From Myxococcales bacterium (GTDB taxonomy: Bacteria > Myxococcota_A > Polyangia > Palsa-1104): a DNA stretch of 64,000 bases. Numbering within the stretch: position 1 is the stretch's first letter; every line of letters starts with the position of its first letter. Where the stretch lies: positions 42,131-106,130 of the forward strand of contig PNAM01000096.1 of assembly GCA_003170275.1 (NCBI GenBank). Reading direction: 5' to 3'. Under the pieces are notes generated by a model. That model had not been told where the DNA came from and made no database searches. It was given only the letters and a program-made list of their open reading frames with translations. Shown here piece by piece: positions 8,115-16,407 of this stretch. The translations under genes were made by a program, and so were the position numbers.

Positions 8115-10375
8115 CAGCGAACCTCGACGGCGAGCGACGTCTCCGAGGTGTTGGACGCGAAGTCGGTGGTCAAGAGGCGCAGCACGTGGTGGCCGGGCGC
8201 AAGGTCGAGCACGACGCCCGCCTGCCACACCTCGGTCTCGCCGGCGCGCTGCAGCGGCACGTCGGTGTCGCCCACGCGCACGACGATGTGCTTCAGGTCG
8301 ATACGATCGCGCACGATCGCGTCGCCGCCCTTGTCGAACACGCCGTCCTTGACCCGCGCGGTGAGCAGCACGCGCGAGCCACGCTCGACCGGACCCGCGC
8401 CGTCGCGCGAGAGCACGAACGTGGGCGGGCGCGAATCGACCTGGAAGAACAGCGTGCCGCGCAAGAGCGTGCCGGCCTGCGCGTCGACGAACACGCGCAC
8501 CCGATACAGCCCGTCGACCACGCCGCGCGGCACCAGGAAGCGGCCCAGCCACAGCTCCTCGTCGGGCTGCCAGGCGCACTCGACGACTTCGCCCCACGGC
8601 AGGATCGCGCGCACGCCCAGCGCCGAGCGCGGCGCGCGGATGCGGATCTCGGGATCGCCCGGCTTGATGCGATCGGGCGAGAGCGAGTCGGTGACCACGA
8701 AGCTGGTGAAGCGGGTCATGAGGTTGTAGTCCTTGCCCAGGCTGCGGATCTCGCTGGAGAGCTGCGCGAGCTCCGCGGGCGGCGCACCGGCGTCGATCCG
8801 GGACTCGAGGTTGCGCACGCGCATGCGCGCCCACTCGACGGCCAGGCCGCGATCGCCGCGCCCGTCGGGCTCGGCCGGCACGACGATGCGCTGCTCGAGC
8901 TGGAACGGCCGATCGTGCAGGCGGCCCGACATGCGCAGCGTCAGATCGCCGTCGGCGCGCGCCATCAGCCGCACCGATTCGCCCACCGCCAGGCGGGTGG
9001 GGATCGCGCCCTCGAGGTGGCTCACCGTCGGGCCGATCAGCAGCATCTCCAGCCCTTCGATGGTCGGCGCGACGGCCAGGCGCGTGAGCTCGCCGACCGC
9101 CTCGTCGCCCGCCGGGCCGTCCGGCACGTAGCGCGTGGTCACCGACGGGAACAGCGCCTCGAGCGCGCTCTTGCGCGAGGGATAGTTGAAGTGCGCGATC
9201 ACCACGCGGGTGTTGGCGAAGTCCTTGCGCGTGGCGGCGCCTCCTTCGTAGAGCTCACCGACGGTGGGCTGGCCGTCGGTCATGAGCACCAGCAGGCCGC
9301 GCGGCGAGCCCTTGAGCAACAGCGCCGCCTCGTCGAGCGCCGCCTCCAGGTTCGAGCGCCCGTGCGCGCGCAGCTTGCCGATCGCGTCGCGGGTCATCGC
9401 CAGCATCGCGCCGTGCGCCGGCACCATCCCGCCGTGCAGCGTCGTCACCTCGTCGTTGAACGACACCAGGTTCATGCGATCGGCGGAGGTCAGGCCGCCG
9501 AGCACGCCCTCGGCCAGCTTGCGCGCGCGCTCGAGCGGCTCACCGGCCATCGACAAGGAAGCGTCCACCACCATCACCACGTCGACCGGCTGGTGCAACA
9601 GCGGCACCGGATCGGCGTTGAACGCGATGCGCGCCTCGACGAACGCCGGCTCGTCCTTGTGCACGCGCACCGCGCGCGCCGCCAGGTCCATCGAGCTCGC
9701 GGGCTGCTGCCAGCGCAGCGCCAGATCGCGCTCGAGCCCGTCGTGCGCGCGGTGCAGGCGCGCGATCCACTGGTTGGCCGACGAGCGCTCGAGCCGCGCG
9801 TCGGGGTGGTTGAGCGACGTGGCCGACAAGATCGGCTGGTCGCTGACCATCGCCACCTCGAGGTCGAGCAGCGTCGGCGGCGGCGCGGCTTCGGTCTTGC
9901 CGGCGGGGAACACGTAGCTGCGCTCGCCGCCCAGCTGCGCCAGCGTTTGCGCGTAGGTGAGCTCGGTGCGGCGCGTGCCGTGCGCGGGGATCGCGCCCAG
10001 CTTCATCTTGAAGCGGCTCTCGCCCTCCGACTCGGCGAGCCCCGCCTTTCGGCCCTCGTCGGCCGCCTTCTCGTATGTCTTGGCGGCGTTCTCGCGATCG
10101 TCGGCCTTGGCGTCGAGGCGCCGCCCGTCGCTGAACGACGCGAAGCCGGTCACCGCCGCGTCGGCCGGCAGCGGAAAGGTGTAGGTCGCCTCCGCCGCGC
10201 TCGGCAGATCGTTGACGAACACCTGCGTGACCACCGTGCGCGCGATATCGCCGTCGACGGTGACCTTGACGTTGGTGTAGGCGTTGCGCAACGCGCCCGC
10301 GGCGGTGCGCGCCAGGCCCGACGCCTGCGCCAGGTTGGGAACCAGCAGGATGAGAGCCAGCAGCGCGCGCTTCAC
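8114..10375 (-). CDS. VIT-VWA domain protein (inter-alpha-trypsin-inhibitor-like)
   Basis: 753 residues from GTG 10375. This start lies in a GTGA overlap with the upstream stop and has GGGAGG (10382-10387) six bases before it. A signal peptide ends near residue 20 (..LAQASG). Residues ~25-150 match a VIT domain, and residues ~265-430 a von Willebrand factor A domain with MIDAS motif Asp271-Ala-Ser-Leu-Ser275. The C-terminal ~250 residues have Ig-like or beta-sandwich character. Such proteins bind divalent metal and protein ligands at the cell surface. It is the second gene of the operon with another VWA protein and two propellers. Confidence 0.85.
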   Translation of the reverse strand: MKRALLALILLVPNLAQASGLARTAAGALRNAYTNVKVTVDGDIARTVVTQVFVNDLPSAAEATYTFPLPADAAVTGFASFSDGRRLDAKADDRENAAKTYEKAADEGRKAGLAESEGESRFKMKLGAIPAHGTRRTELTYAQTLAQLGGERSYVFPAGKTEAAPPPTLLDLEVAMVSDQPILSATSLNHPDARLERSSANQWIARLHRAHDGLERDLALRWQQPASSMDLAARAVRVHKDEPAFVEARIAFNADPVPLLHQPVDVVMVVDASLSMAGEPLERARKLAEGVLGGLTSADRMNLVSFNDEVTTLHGGMVPAHGAMLAMTRDAIGKLRAHGRSNLEAALDEAALLLKGSPRGLLVLMTDGQPTVGELYEGGAATRKDFANTRVVIAHFNYPSRKSALEALFPSVTTRYVPDGPAGDEAVGELTRLAVAPTIEGLEMLLIGPTVSHLEGAIPTRLAVGESVRLMARADGDLTLRMSGRLHDRPFQLEQRIVVPAEPDGRGDRGLAVEWARMRVRNLESRIDAGAPPAELAQLSSEIRSLGKDYNLMTRFTSFVVTDSLSPDRIKPGDPEIRIRAPRSALGVRAILPWGEVVECAWQPDEELWLGRFLVPRGVVDGLYRVRVFVDAQAGTLLRGTLFFQVDSRPPTFVLSRDGAGPVERGSRVLLTARVKDGVFDKGGDAIVRDRIDLKHIVVRVGDTDVPLQRAGETEVWQAGVVLDLAPGHHVLRLLTTDFASNTSETSLAVEVR

Positions 10376-11457
10376 GAGGCACCTCCCTTGGTGATCACGA
10401 TCGATTTGTCGGCCGGGATGACCACGAACCGCACTCCCGGCGCAGCAGCCCTCACCGTCGCCCAACGCACGCCATCGCCGGTCTCCAGCTTGACCAGCTC
10501 GAGCCCCGCGTCGGCGCCGCCGAGCACGATCACCTGCGAGCGGGCGAAGTCGATCGCCGGCGGGGGCGGCCGGTTGGCGTCGGGACCCAGGCTGGTGTGC
10601 GCGGCCCACAGATCGGTCCACGCGCCCTGGTCGCTGATGGTGCGCAGCTGCGCGCCCAAGAGGCCGGTCGACGACGCCTGGGCCGGCGTGGGCAGCGTGC
10701 TGAACGCGATCGGCGGCAGCGCCGACGGTTTGTAGGCGATGCCCAGCGCGGTCGAGTAGGCGCGCGCGCTGTTCGAGACCGCGGCGCCCAGGCTGACCGT
10801 CGAGGTCGCCCCGGCGGCGCTGACCCGCCCGCGCGCGCCGGCGCCGGATCGTGCAACCACGTCGGTGAGGCGGAACGGCCGCCCCTCGGTGCGGCGCGCC
10901 ATCTCCTCGAAGAACTTCTGCCCGTCGCCCTCCATCGATCCGCAGGCGATGGTGTGCATGACGATGCCGCGCTTGAGCGCCTCGTCCGCCAGCCACTTCT
11001 CGGTGGGGCTATCATTATAATGATGCGGCGGCGCATCGCCGACCAGGTACAGGAGCTTGATCGACTGGCCGTCGTCTGGGCTCCAGCCGAGCTCGACGAT
11101 GCCGGCCTTGAGGCCCTCGAGCACCGACTCGGGCGTGTCGCCGCCGCCGTCGGCGCGGGTCTCGGTGAGCCAGCGGCGCATGGTGCCGAGGTCGCGGGTG
11201 AAGTCGTGCGCGCGCGTGACGTACGCGTCGCCCTTGTCGCGGTAGGTGACCAGGCCGAAGCGCACGTCGGGCGGCGGATCGCCGCTCGCCAGATCGCTCG
11301 CGATCGCCGCGATCTTGTCACGCGCCGCGTCGATCCACGGGCCCATCGATCCGGTCGCGTCGAGCACGAACGCGACCTCCACGCGTGGCCCCTGCCCCGC
11401 GTCCGCACGCCCCGGCACCAACAGAATCGACAGCAGCAGCCACGGTAGCTTCCTCAT
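10372..11457 (-). CDS. Exported VWA-domain protein
   Basis: 361 residues from ATG 11457, with GGAGG (11464-11468) six bases upstream; a longer frame upstream lacks a ribosome site and a signal. The signal peptide ends near ..RADAG. The VWA fold begins at residue ~26 with MIDAS Asp33-Ala-Thr-Gly-Ser37 and continues with a 'LVGDAPPHHY' segment characteristic of VWA proteins. The C-terminal ~150 residues are unassigned. It is the first gene of the operon reading to 5207. The DNA at 11011-11024 is a perfect AT-rich palindrome encoding part of the conserved HHYND stretch. Confidence 0.85.
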   Translation of the reverse strand: MRKLPWLLLSILLVPGRADAGQGPRVEVAFVLDATGSMGPWIDAARDKIAAIASDLASGDPPPDVRFGLVTYRDKGDAYVTRAHDFTRDLGTMRRWLTETRADGGGDTPESVLEGLKAGIVELGWSPDDGQSIKLLYLVGDAPPHHYNDSPTEKWLADEALKRGIVMHTIACGSMEGDGQKFFEEMARRTEGRPFRLTDVVARSGAGARGRVSAAGATSTVSLGAAVSNSARAYSTALGIAYKPSALPPIAFSTLPTPAQASSTGLLGAQLRTISDQGAWTDLWAAHTSLGPDANRPPPPAIDFARSQVIVLGGADAGLELVKLETGDGVRWATVRAAAPGVRFVVIPADKSIVITKGGAS

Positions 11458-11555
11458 CGCGCGCCTCCGGGGTGACGCAGAGCACACGCCGCGCCAGGGG
11501 CAACCTGTTAAAATGACTGGACTGAATGCAGCAGAGTGGATAAAGGCACACGTAG

Positions 11556-12161
11556 ATGGCGCGCATTGGGACACGGCTGTTGGGGATCTGGATGGTGGTG
11601 CTGTTGGCCGCGGGCTGCAGCTTGCTCAATCAGCCGACGCCCGACGGCGGCGGTGGGGGCGGCGGCGGCACGTTTGGCTACGGCACGCCCACGCTCGCGC
11701 TCACCATCAACGGCGTGCACTTCGGGCCCGACGTGCCGCTCGCCGGATCGGGCGTCGATCTCACCACCACCCGCGACAGCCTCACCGATCACATCAGCGA
11801 CACCAAGCTGATCATCGGCGCGCAGACCGCGGCGGGCGCTGCGTGTCAGCTGGCGTTCGATCGCTTCGGCGACGACGTGTCGCCGTTCCACGCCAACGCG
11901 GGCTACATGATCACCGGCATGGGCGTCACCGCCACGCCCGACGGCGCGGTCACTCCGCTCGGCGCCCAGACCGTCAGCGTGCCGCAGGGCGCGTGGTCCT
12001 GCGGCGGCTCGGACTGCGAGGGATCGGTGCTGCTGCTCACGGTGATCGCGGCCGACCATTTCGAGGGCACGGTCTCGGGCAACTTCCCCAACACCGGCGG
12101 CGCGGGCGACGCGTCGGTGGTCTGCTCGTTCTACCTGCCGACGCGATCGTATCAACCTTAG
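11556..12161 (+). CDS. Small lipoprotein with Gly-rich linker
   Basis: 201 residues. The signal MARIGTRLLGIWMVVLLAAGC gives a lipobox LAAGC (Cys21), followed by a Gly-rich linker (~31-38). The mature domain is beta-rich with two cysteine pairs, and no family is recognised. Upstream, divergent from the VWA operon, a TTAAAATG stretch near 11508-11515 is a plausible -10, and a weak AAAGG lies before the ATG. The stop TAG overlaps the GTG start of the next gene by one base. Confidence 0.7.
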   Translation: MARIGTRLLGIWMVVLLAAGCSLLNQPTPDGGGGGGGGTFGYGTPTLALTINGVHFGPDVPLAGSGVDLTTTRDSLTDHISDTKLIIGAQTAAGAACQLAFDRFGDDVSPFHANAGYMITGMGVTATPDGAVTPLGAQTVSVPQGAWSCGGSDCEGSVLLLTVIAADHFEGTVSGNFPNTGGAGDASVVCSFYLPTRSYQP

Positions 12162-12712
12162 TGGGCACGGTGCGGCTCCCGTTGGTCCTGGCGGCTGCGA
12201 CCGGGATGCAGTGCGGCCCCACGCCGCAGCAGATCGGCGAGCAGGTGCTGCTGGTCGCGCCGCTGGTGTTCGTGCTCAGCCTAGGCGTGCAGTGGATCTT
12301 GTTGCGCATGTGGCAGCGGCGCCGTCCGGACGTGGCGATCTCGTGGCGGCGCAACCTGCTGGTCGCTGGCGCGCTGCTGGTGCCGGCCGGCCTGGCGCTC
12401 GCGTTCGGCGATCGGCGCGAGGATTGGCTGCTGGCGGTGTGGGGGTTCGGCAGCTCCTACGGTGCGGTCTTGCTGATCGCCACGCGGGTGTTCTTGTCGA
12501 TCGATCGGCCGCGCGCTTTTCAGCGCTCGCACCTGGTGCCGATGGTGATCTTCCTGGTTCCCGCGGCGGCGCTGGCGCTGGGCGCGGGAGCTCCGCTGAG
12601 CACGCACGCCGAGGAGCTGTTCTTGTGGCCCGGGTTCCTCGGTTGGATCACCGGGGGCTTGTGGCTGGGGTTGATGGTGGAGGCGTGGCTGGCCGGGCGT
12701 AGGCGCGATTGA
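12161..12712 (+). CDS. Small integral membrane protein
   Basis: 183 residues from GTG 12161, which shares its first base with the upstream stop (TAGTG). About five hydrophobic helices are visible, e.g. 'VLLVAPLVFVLSLGVQWILL', with Arg-rich cytoplasmic loops, giving a polytopic inner-membrane protein of unknown function. Its last 65 bases overlap the 3' end of the convergent gene on the other strand. The start is set by the overlap and is the least certain point. Confidence 0.65.
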   Translation: MGTVRLPLVLAAATGMQCGPTPQQIGEQVLLVAPLVFVLSLGVQWILLRMWQRRRPDVAISWRRNLLVAGALLVPAGLALAFGDRREDWLLAVWGFGSSYGAVLLIATRVFLSIDRPRAFQRSHLVPMVIFLVPAAALALGAGAPLSTHAEELFLWPGFLGWITGGLWLGLMVEAWLAGRRRD

Positions 12713-14489
12713 GCAGCGCGTAGGGGTGGGTGGGGACGATGGCCAGCACGCGATCGTATTGCAGGGCGGCGGCTTCCGGATGGCCGGCGAGCTGGAGCCG
12801 GGCGCCGAACAGGTAGCGGGTGTCGGCTTCGTCGGCGGGGGTGAGGCACTGGTGATCGAGCGCGTCGAGGCGGGCGTCGAGCGCGCGGTCGGGTTGGGCG
12901 AGATCGTAGAGCGCGGCGGCGAGCCGGCGGTCCCACTCGCAGCGCGCGACCGGTGAGCGCGCCGGTGGGCTTGCGATCGGCTCGACGCTCGAGCCGCCGG
13001 CGAAGCGAAAGCGGACGCGCAGCGGAATCTCGGTGCGCGCGATGACCGCCTGGTAGTGCGGGATGCGGCGCGCGAACACCAGCGCGTCGGCGTGGCGGTA
13101 GACCAGCGCCCATTCGTCGGGATCGAACGAGCCGGCGCGCATGTTGATGTCGGGATTGTTGAGCAGCGCAGCGTCGACGCCGTACTGTTGCAAGAGCGCG
13201 TCGAACGCGGCGGGCGCGAGCGAGGTCTCGTCGAGCGCGCGATGGAACGCGTCGGGGTAGGCGGGCAGCCGCGCGTCCTGGAACACCTGGTAGCGCGGCC
13301 AGCCTTCCCACAAGAGGTAACAGCCGACGTCGAGGTCGTGGTACAGGCGGTCGCGCAGGCCCTCGTCGGTGACGAACTTGATCGCGCGGAACGGCGCGAC
13401 GTCGCGCGCCAGATCGATCTCGAACGCGGTGCCCGCGCGCTCGAGCCCGACCACCGCGAGCAGGCTGGCGGCGACCAGCACCACGCCCGCGCGCCGCACG
13501 CGTAGCGACGACAGCGGGGTGGCGAACGCGTGCAGGGTGAGCGCGATCAGCGGCGTGGAGAGGAACGCCCATTCGGCGACGAAGCGCACCGAGCGCCAGG
13601 CGAGCAGCGCCACCGCGGCCGACGGCAGCACGTAGCGCAGCCGGGCTCGCCCGAGCTTGAACGCACCGAGCGTGCACACCACCATCAGCACGAAGAACCA
13701 CGGATCGTCGTACGGATCGGCGACGCGGAACTCCTCGATGTTGCGCGTCGCGCCTAGGCCGGTGTGCCACAGCAGATAGCGCGGCAGGCGCAGTCCCGCC
13801 GGCGTCGCGAACACCACGCTCGCGACCAGGCCGAGGAGCAGCAAGGTCTTGGCGCGCGAGAGCGGCAGCTGGCGGGAGGCAGCGGCGCCGGCGAGGTGGA
13901 GCGCCAACGTGACCACGCACAGAAACACGCCCGCGTGGAAGTTGGCCCACACCCAGGCCAGCGGGATCGCCAGCCACAACAGCCTCGGCCGGCCGCGCTC
14001 GGCCTCGACCAGCAGCAACGCCAGCGCGCCCAGCCCGACAAAGGTGATCAGGTGCGGGCGCTCGACCATTCGCTGATCGGCGGCGCACACCGCCAGCGCG
14101 GTGGCCAGCGCGCTCGCTCCCGGCCCGGCCCCGGCACGCCGGCTCGCGCGATGGACCAGCGCGGCGGCGGCGACGATCAGCGCGCTCTTGGCCAGCACGA
14201 TCGCCGCGAAGCCACCGACTTCGTGCAGCCAGGACACCAACACCTGGAACGCCCACGCCAGATCCGGATCGGGTTGGTCCGGCCAGGTGTACGAGAACAA
14301 GTTGCGGAACGGGATCGCGTGGCGGGCGCGGATCAGATCGCCGAGCTTCAGATGAAAGAACAGATCGGTCTCGGCCATCGGCACCAGCGCGCGATGAGCG
14401 ACGAACAGCATCAGGCAGGCGAACGAAACCGCCGACAACGCGCGGTCGGCTTGACAGCGCCGGTCGTTTGGTTGTGCGCTGTCCACCAT
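12648..14489 (-). CDS. Polytopic membrane protein, GT-C glycosyltransferase-like
   Basis: About 613 residues. The N-terminal ~400 residues contain roughly ten transmembrane helices. An early extracytoplasmic loop reads 'ETDLFFHLKLGDLIRARHAI' and continues to an FSYTW motif, resembling the Asp/Glu-containing first loop of GT-C-type membrane glycosyltransferases. The C-terminal ~200 residues are soluble and include one TPR-like stretch near the end. A sugar-transfer role is an inference. The start could be the ATG at 14498 or 14489. Both lie inside the divergent crotonase start region, and neither has a Shine-Dalgarno, so a more internal start is also possible. It overlaps the convergent gene by 65 bp. 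Confidence 0.7.
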   Translation of the reverse strand: MVDSAQPNDRRCQADRALSAVSFACLMLFVAHRALVPMAETDLFFHLKLGDLIRARHAIPFRNLFSYTWPDQPDPDLAWAFQVLVSWLHEVGGFAAIVLAKSALIVAAAALVHRASRRAGAGPGASALATALAVCAADQRMVERPHLITFVGLGALALLLVEAERGRPRLLWLAIPLAWVWANFHAGVFLCVVTLALHLAGAAASRQLPLSRAKTLLLLGLVASVVFATPAGLRLPRYLLWHTGLGATRNIEEFRVADPYDDPWFFVLMVVCTLGAFKLGRARLRYVLPSAAVALLAWRSVRFVAEWAFLSTPLIALTLHAFATPLSSLRVRRAGVVLVAASLLAVVGLERAGTAFEIDLARDVAPFRAIKFVTDEGLRDRLYHDLDVGCYLLWEGWPRYQVFQDARLPAYPDAFHRALDETSLAPAAFDALLQQYGVDAALLNNPDINMRAGSFDPDEWALVYRHADALVFARRIPHYQAVIARTEIPLRVRFRFAGGSSVEPIASPPARSPVARCEWDRRLAAALYDLAQPDRALDARLDALDHQCLTPADEADTRYLFGARLQLAGHPEAAALQYDRVLAIVPTHPYALLNRAYARPATPPPSTPATSPR

Positions 14490-15399
14490 GCCCACCATGA
14501 CATACCAGGTCACCGGTCGTATCGCCCGCATCACCCTCGATCGCCCCGAGCGGGGCAACGGGATCACGCTGGAGATGCCGCGCGAATTGGCGGCGTGCGT
14601 CGAGCGCGCCAACCTCGATCCGTCGGTGCACGTGATCGCGCTCGCCGGCAACGGCAAGGGGTTCTGCGGCGGCTACGATCTGGTGGCGTCGGCCGAGCAG
14701 CGCATGTCCGGCACCGGCGATCCGGCGCACGCGCCGCCGCCCGGCTCGCCGCTCGATCCGCTGGTGCAGTTGCGCAACCACGATCCGGACGGCACCTGGG
14801 ATCCGATGGTCGACTACCAGATGATGAGTCGCAACGTGCGCGGCTTCATGAGCCTGTTCCACAGCGACAAGCCGGTGGTGTGCAAGGTGCATGGCTTCTG
14901 CGTCGCCGGCGGCACCGATATGGCGCTGTGCTCCGATCTGCTGGTGATCGAGGACGTGGCCAAGATCGGCTATCCGCCGGCGCGCGTGTGGGGCGTGCCG
15001 ACCACCGCGGTGTGGGCGTTCCGCATCGGCATCGAGAAGGCCAAGCGCCTCTTATTCACCGGTGATTGTCTCTCCGGCACGGAGGCGGTCGCGTGGGGGC
15101 TGGCCACAGAGGCGGCGCCGCGTGCGCTGCTCGATGAGCGCTTCGAGATTCTGCTCGAGCGCATCGCGCGCATGCCGGTCAATCAGCTGATCATGATGAA
15201 GCTGCTGATCAACCAGACGGTCGCGTCGGCGGGCCTGCAGGCGACGCAGATCCTCGGCACCATGTTCGACGGCGTGAGCCGCCACACCGCCGAGGGCCAT
15301 GCGTTTCAGGCGCGCGCGGCGCAGGCCGGCTTCAAGCAGGCGGTGCGCGAGCGGGACGAGCCGTTCGGCGATTTTGGGCCTTCGACCTTCAAGGGATAG
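14488..15399 (+). CDS. Enoyl-CoA hydratase/isomerase (crotonase) family protein
   Basis: 303 residues (300 if the second ATG at 14497 is used). It is a full crotonase fold: 'TYQVTGRIARITLDRPERG' at the N-terminus, an oxyanion-hole segment 'GKGFCGGYD' (~57-65) and a second one 'HGFCVAGGTDMAL' (~137-149). The C-terminal helices are present. The usual paired catalytic glutamates are not obvious, so hydratase, isomerase or another acyl-CoA reaction is possible. It acts on CoA thioesters in the cytoplasm. An insertion around residues 72-115, relative to short family members, precedes the second motif. No ribosome site is visible. Confidence 0.85.
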   Translation: MPTMTYQVTGRIARITLDRPERGNGITLEMPRELAACVERANLDPSVHVIALAGNGKGFCGGYDLVASAEQRMSGTGDPAHAPPPGSPLDPLVQLRNHDPDGTWDPMVDYQMMSRNVRGFMSLFHSDKPVVCKVHGFCVAGGTDMALCSDLLVIEDVAKIGYPPARVWGVPTTAVWAFRIGIEKAKRLLFTGDCLSGTEAVAWGLATEAAPRALLDERFEILLERIARMPVNQLIMMKLLINQTVASAGLQATQILGTMFDGVSRHTAEGHAFQARAAQAGFKQAVRERDEPFGDFGPSTFKG

Positions 15400-15413
15400 G
15401 TGACTGGCTGGCG

Positions 15414-15449
15414 TTACTGTCGTTTGTACATTAAGTTAGTGTACAGGAG
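15414..15449 (+). promoter_or_regulatory. Promoter region with TGTACA repeat pair
   Basis: TTACTG (15414-15419) and TAGTGT (15437-15442), 17 bp apart, are a plausible -35/-10 pair for the SPFH gene, with AGGAG (15445-15449) before the ATG at 15459. TGTACA, itself palindromic, occurs at 15425-15430 and 15440-15445. The 15-bp period would suit a dimeric regulator overlapping the -10. The regulator is unknown. Confidence 0.45.
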
Positions 15450-15458
15450 ACAATAACC

Positions 15459-16406
15459 ATGTTCAACATCCGGTTCATGAAGGCGCCGCCGACTACCTAC
15501 GTGCTGCACTACAAGCAGGGGCGGGTGAAGCGCGAGGGCCCGGGGCTGGCGTTCCTCTACTACGCGCCGACCTCGACCATCGTCGCGGTGCCGATGGCCT
15601 CCACCGACGCGCCGTTCGTGTTCAACGAGTCCACCGCCGACTTCCAGGCGATCACCATGCAGGGGCAGCTCACCTATCGCGTGGCCGATGCGCGGCGGCT
15701 GGCGGCGCTGCTCGACTACAGCCTCTCCGCCAACGGCAAGCACGCGTCGGAGGATCCGCACAAGCTGACCGAGCGGCTGGTGCACGTGATGCAAACGCTC
15801 ACGCGCGCGATCACCGGCCGGCTGACGCTGCGCGAGGCGCTGGTGAGCTCCGAGGCGATCGGCCGCGAGGTGCTGGCCGCGCTCGAGCAGTCGGAGCCGG
15901 TGGCGACTCTCGGCGTGGAGATCCTCGGCCTGGCGATCTTGTCGCTGCGGCCGACGCCGGAGATGGCCAAGGCGCTCGAGGCGGAGGCGCGTGAGGCGCT
16001 CTCGCGGCGCTCCGACGAGGCGATCTACGCGCGGCGCAACGCGGCGGTCGAGCAGGAGCGGCGCATCAAGGAGAGCGAGCTCAACACCGAGATCGCGGTC
16101 GAGGAGAAGAAGCGCGCGATCCGCGAGACGCAGATGGCCGGCGAGATCGCCGTCGAGCAGCAGCGCGCGCAGCTGATCGATCAGCGGGTGGAGAACGAGC
16201 GCAAGGACGCCGACGCCAAGGCCTACACTCTCGACGCGTCGATCCGCCCGCTCAAGGATCTGGACTGGCGCAAGCTGATGATGCTCAACGGCGGCGGCGA
16301 TCCGCGCACCAGCATCGCGCTCGCGTTTCAGGAGCTGGCCACCAACGCGCAAAAGATCGGCGAGCTGAACATCTCGCCCGACCTCTTGCGATCGCTCGTG
16401 AAGTGA
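15459..16406 (+). CDS. SPFH/band-7 domain protein
   Basis: 315 residues. Residues ~15-180 match an SPFH (stomatin/prohibitin/flotillin) domain. They are followed by a charged helical region (~185-260, rich in Glu, Arg and Lys) likely to form a coiled coil for oligomerisation. No N-terminal transmembrane helix is present, so membrane association would be peripheral or through partners. Family members scaffold membrane microdomains. The next gene, one base downstream, encodes an NAD-kinase-like protein, suggesting a two-gene unit. Confidence 0.85.
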   Translation: MFNIRFMKAPPTTYVLHYKQGRVKREGPGLAFLYYAPTSTIVAVPMASTDAPFVFNESTADFQAITMQGQLTYRVADARRLAALLDYSLSANGKHASEDPHKLTERLVHVMQTLTRAITGRLTLREALVSSEAIGREVLAALEQSEPVATLGVEILGLAILSLRPTPEMAKALEAEAREALSRRSDEAIYARRNAAVEQERRIKESELNTEIAVEEKKRAIRETQMAGEIAVEQQRAQLIDQRVENERKDADAKAYTLDASIRPLKDLDWRKLMMLNGGGDPRTSIALAFQELATNAQKIGELNISPDLLRSLVK

Positions 16407-16407
16407 C

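Noticed and set aside
8186..10735. An 849-codon plus-strand open frame
   Set aside because: It is antisense to the VIT-VWA gene. Composition is Arg/His/Ala-rich with no motif and no ribosome site.
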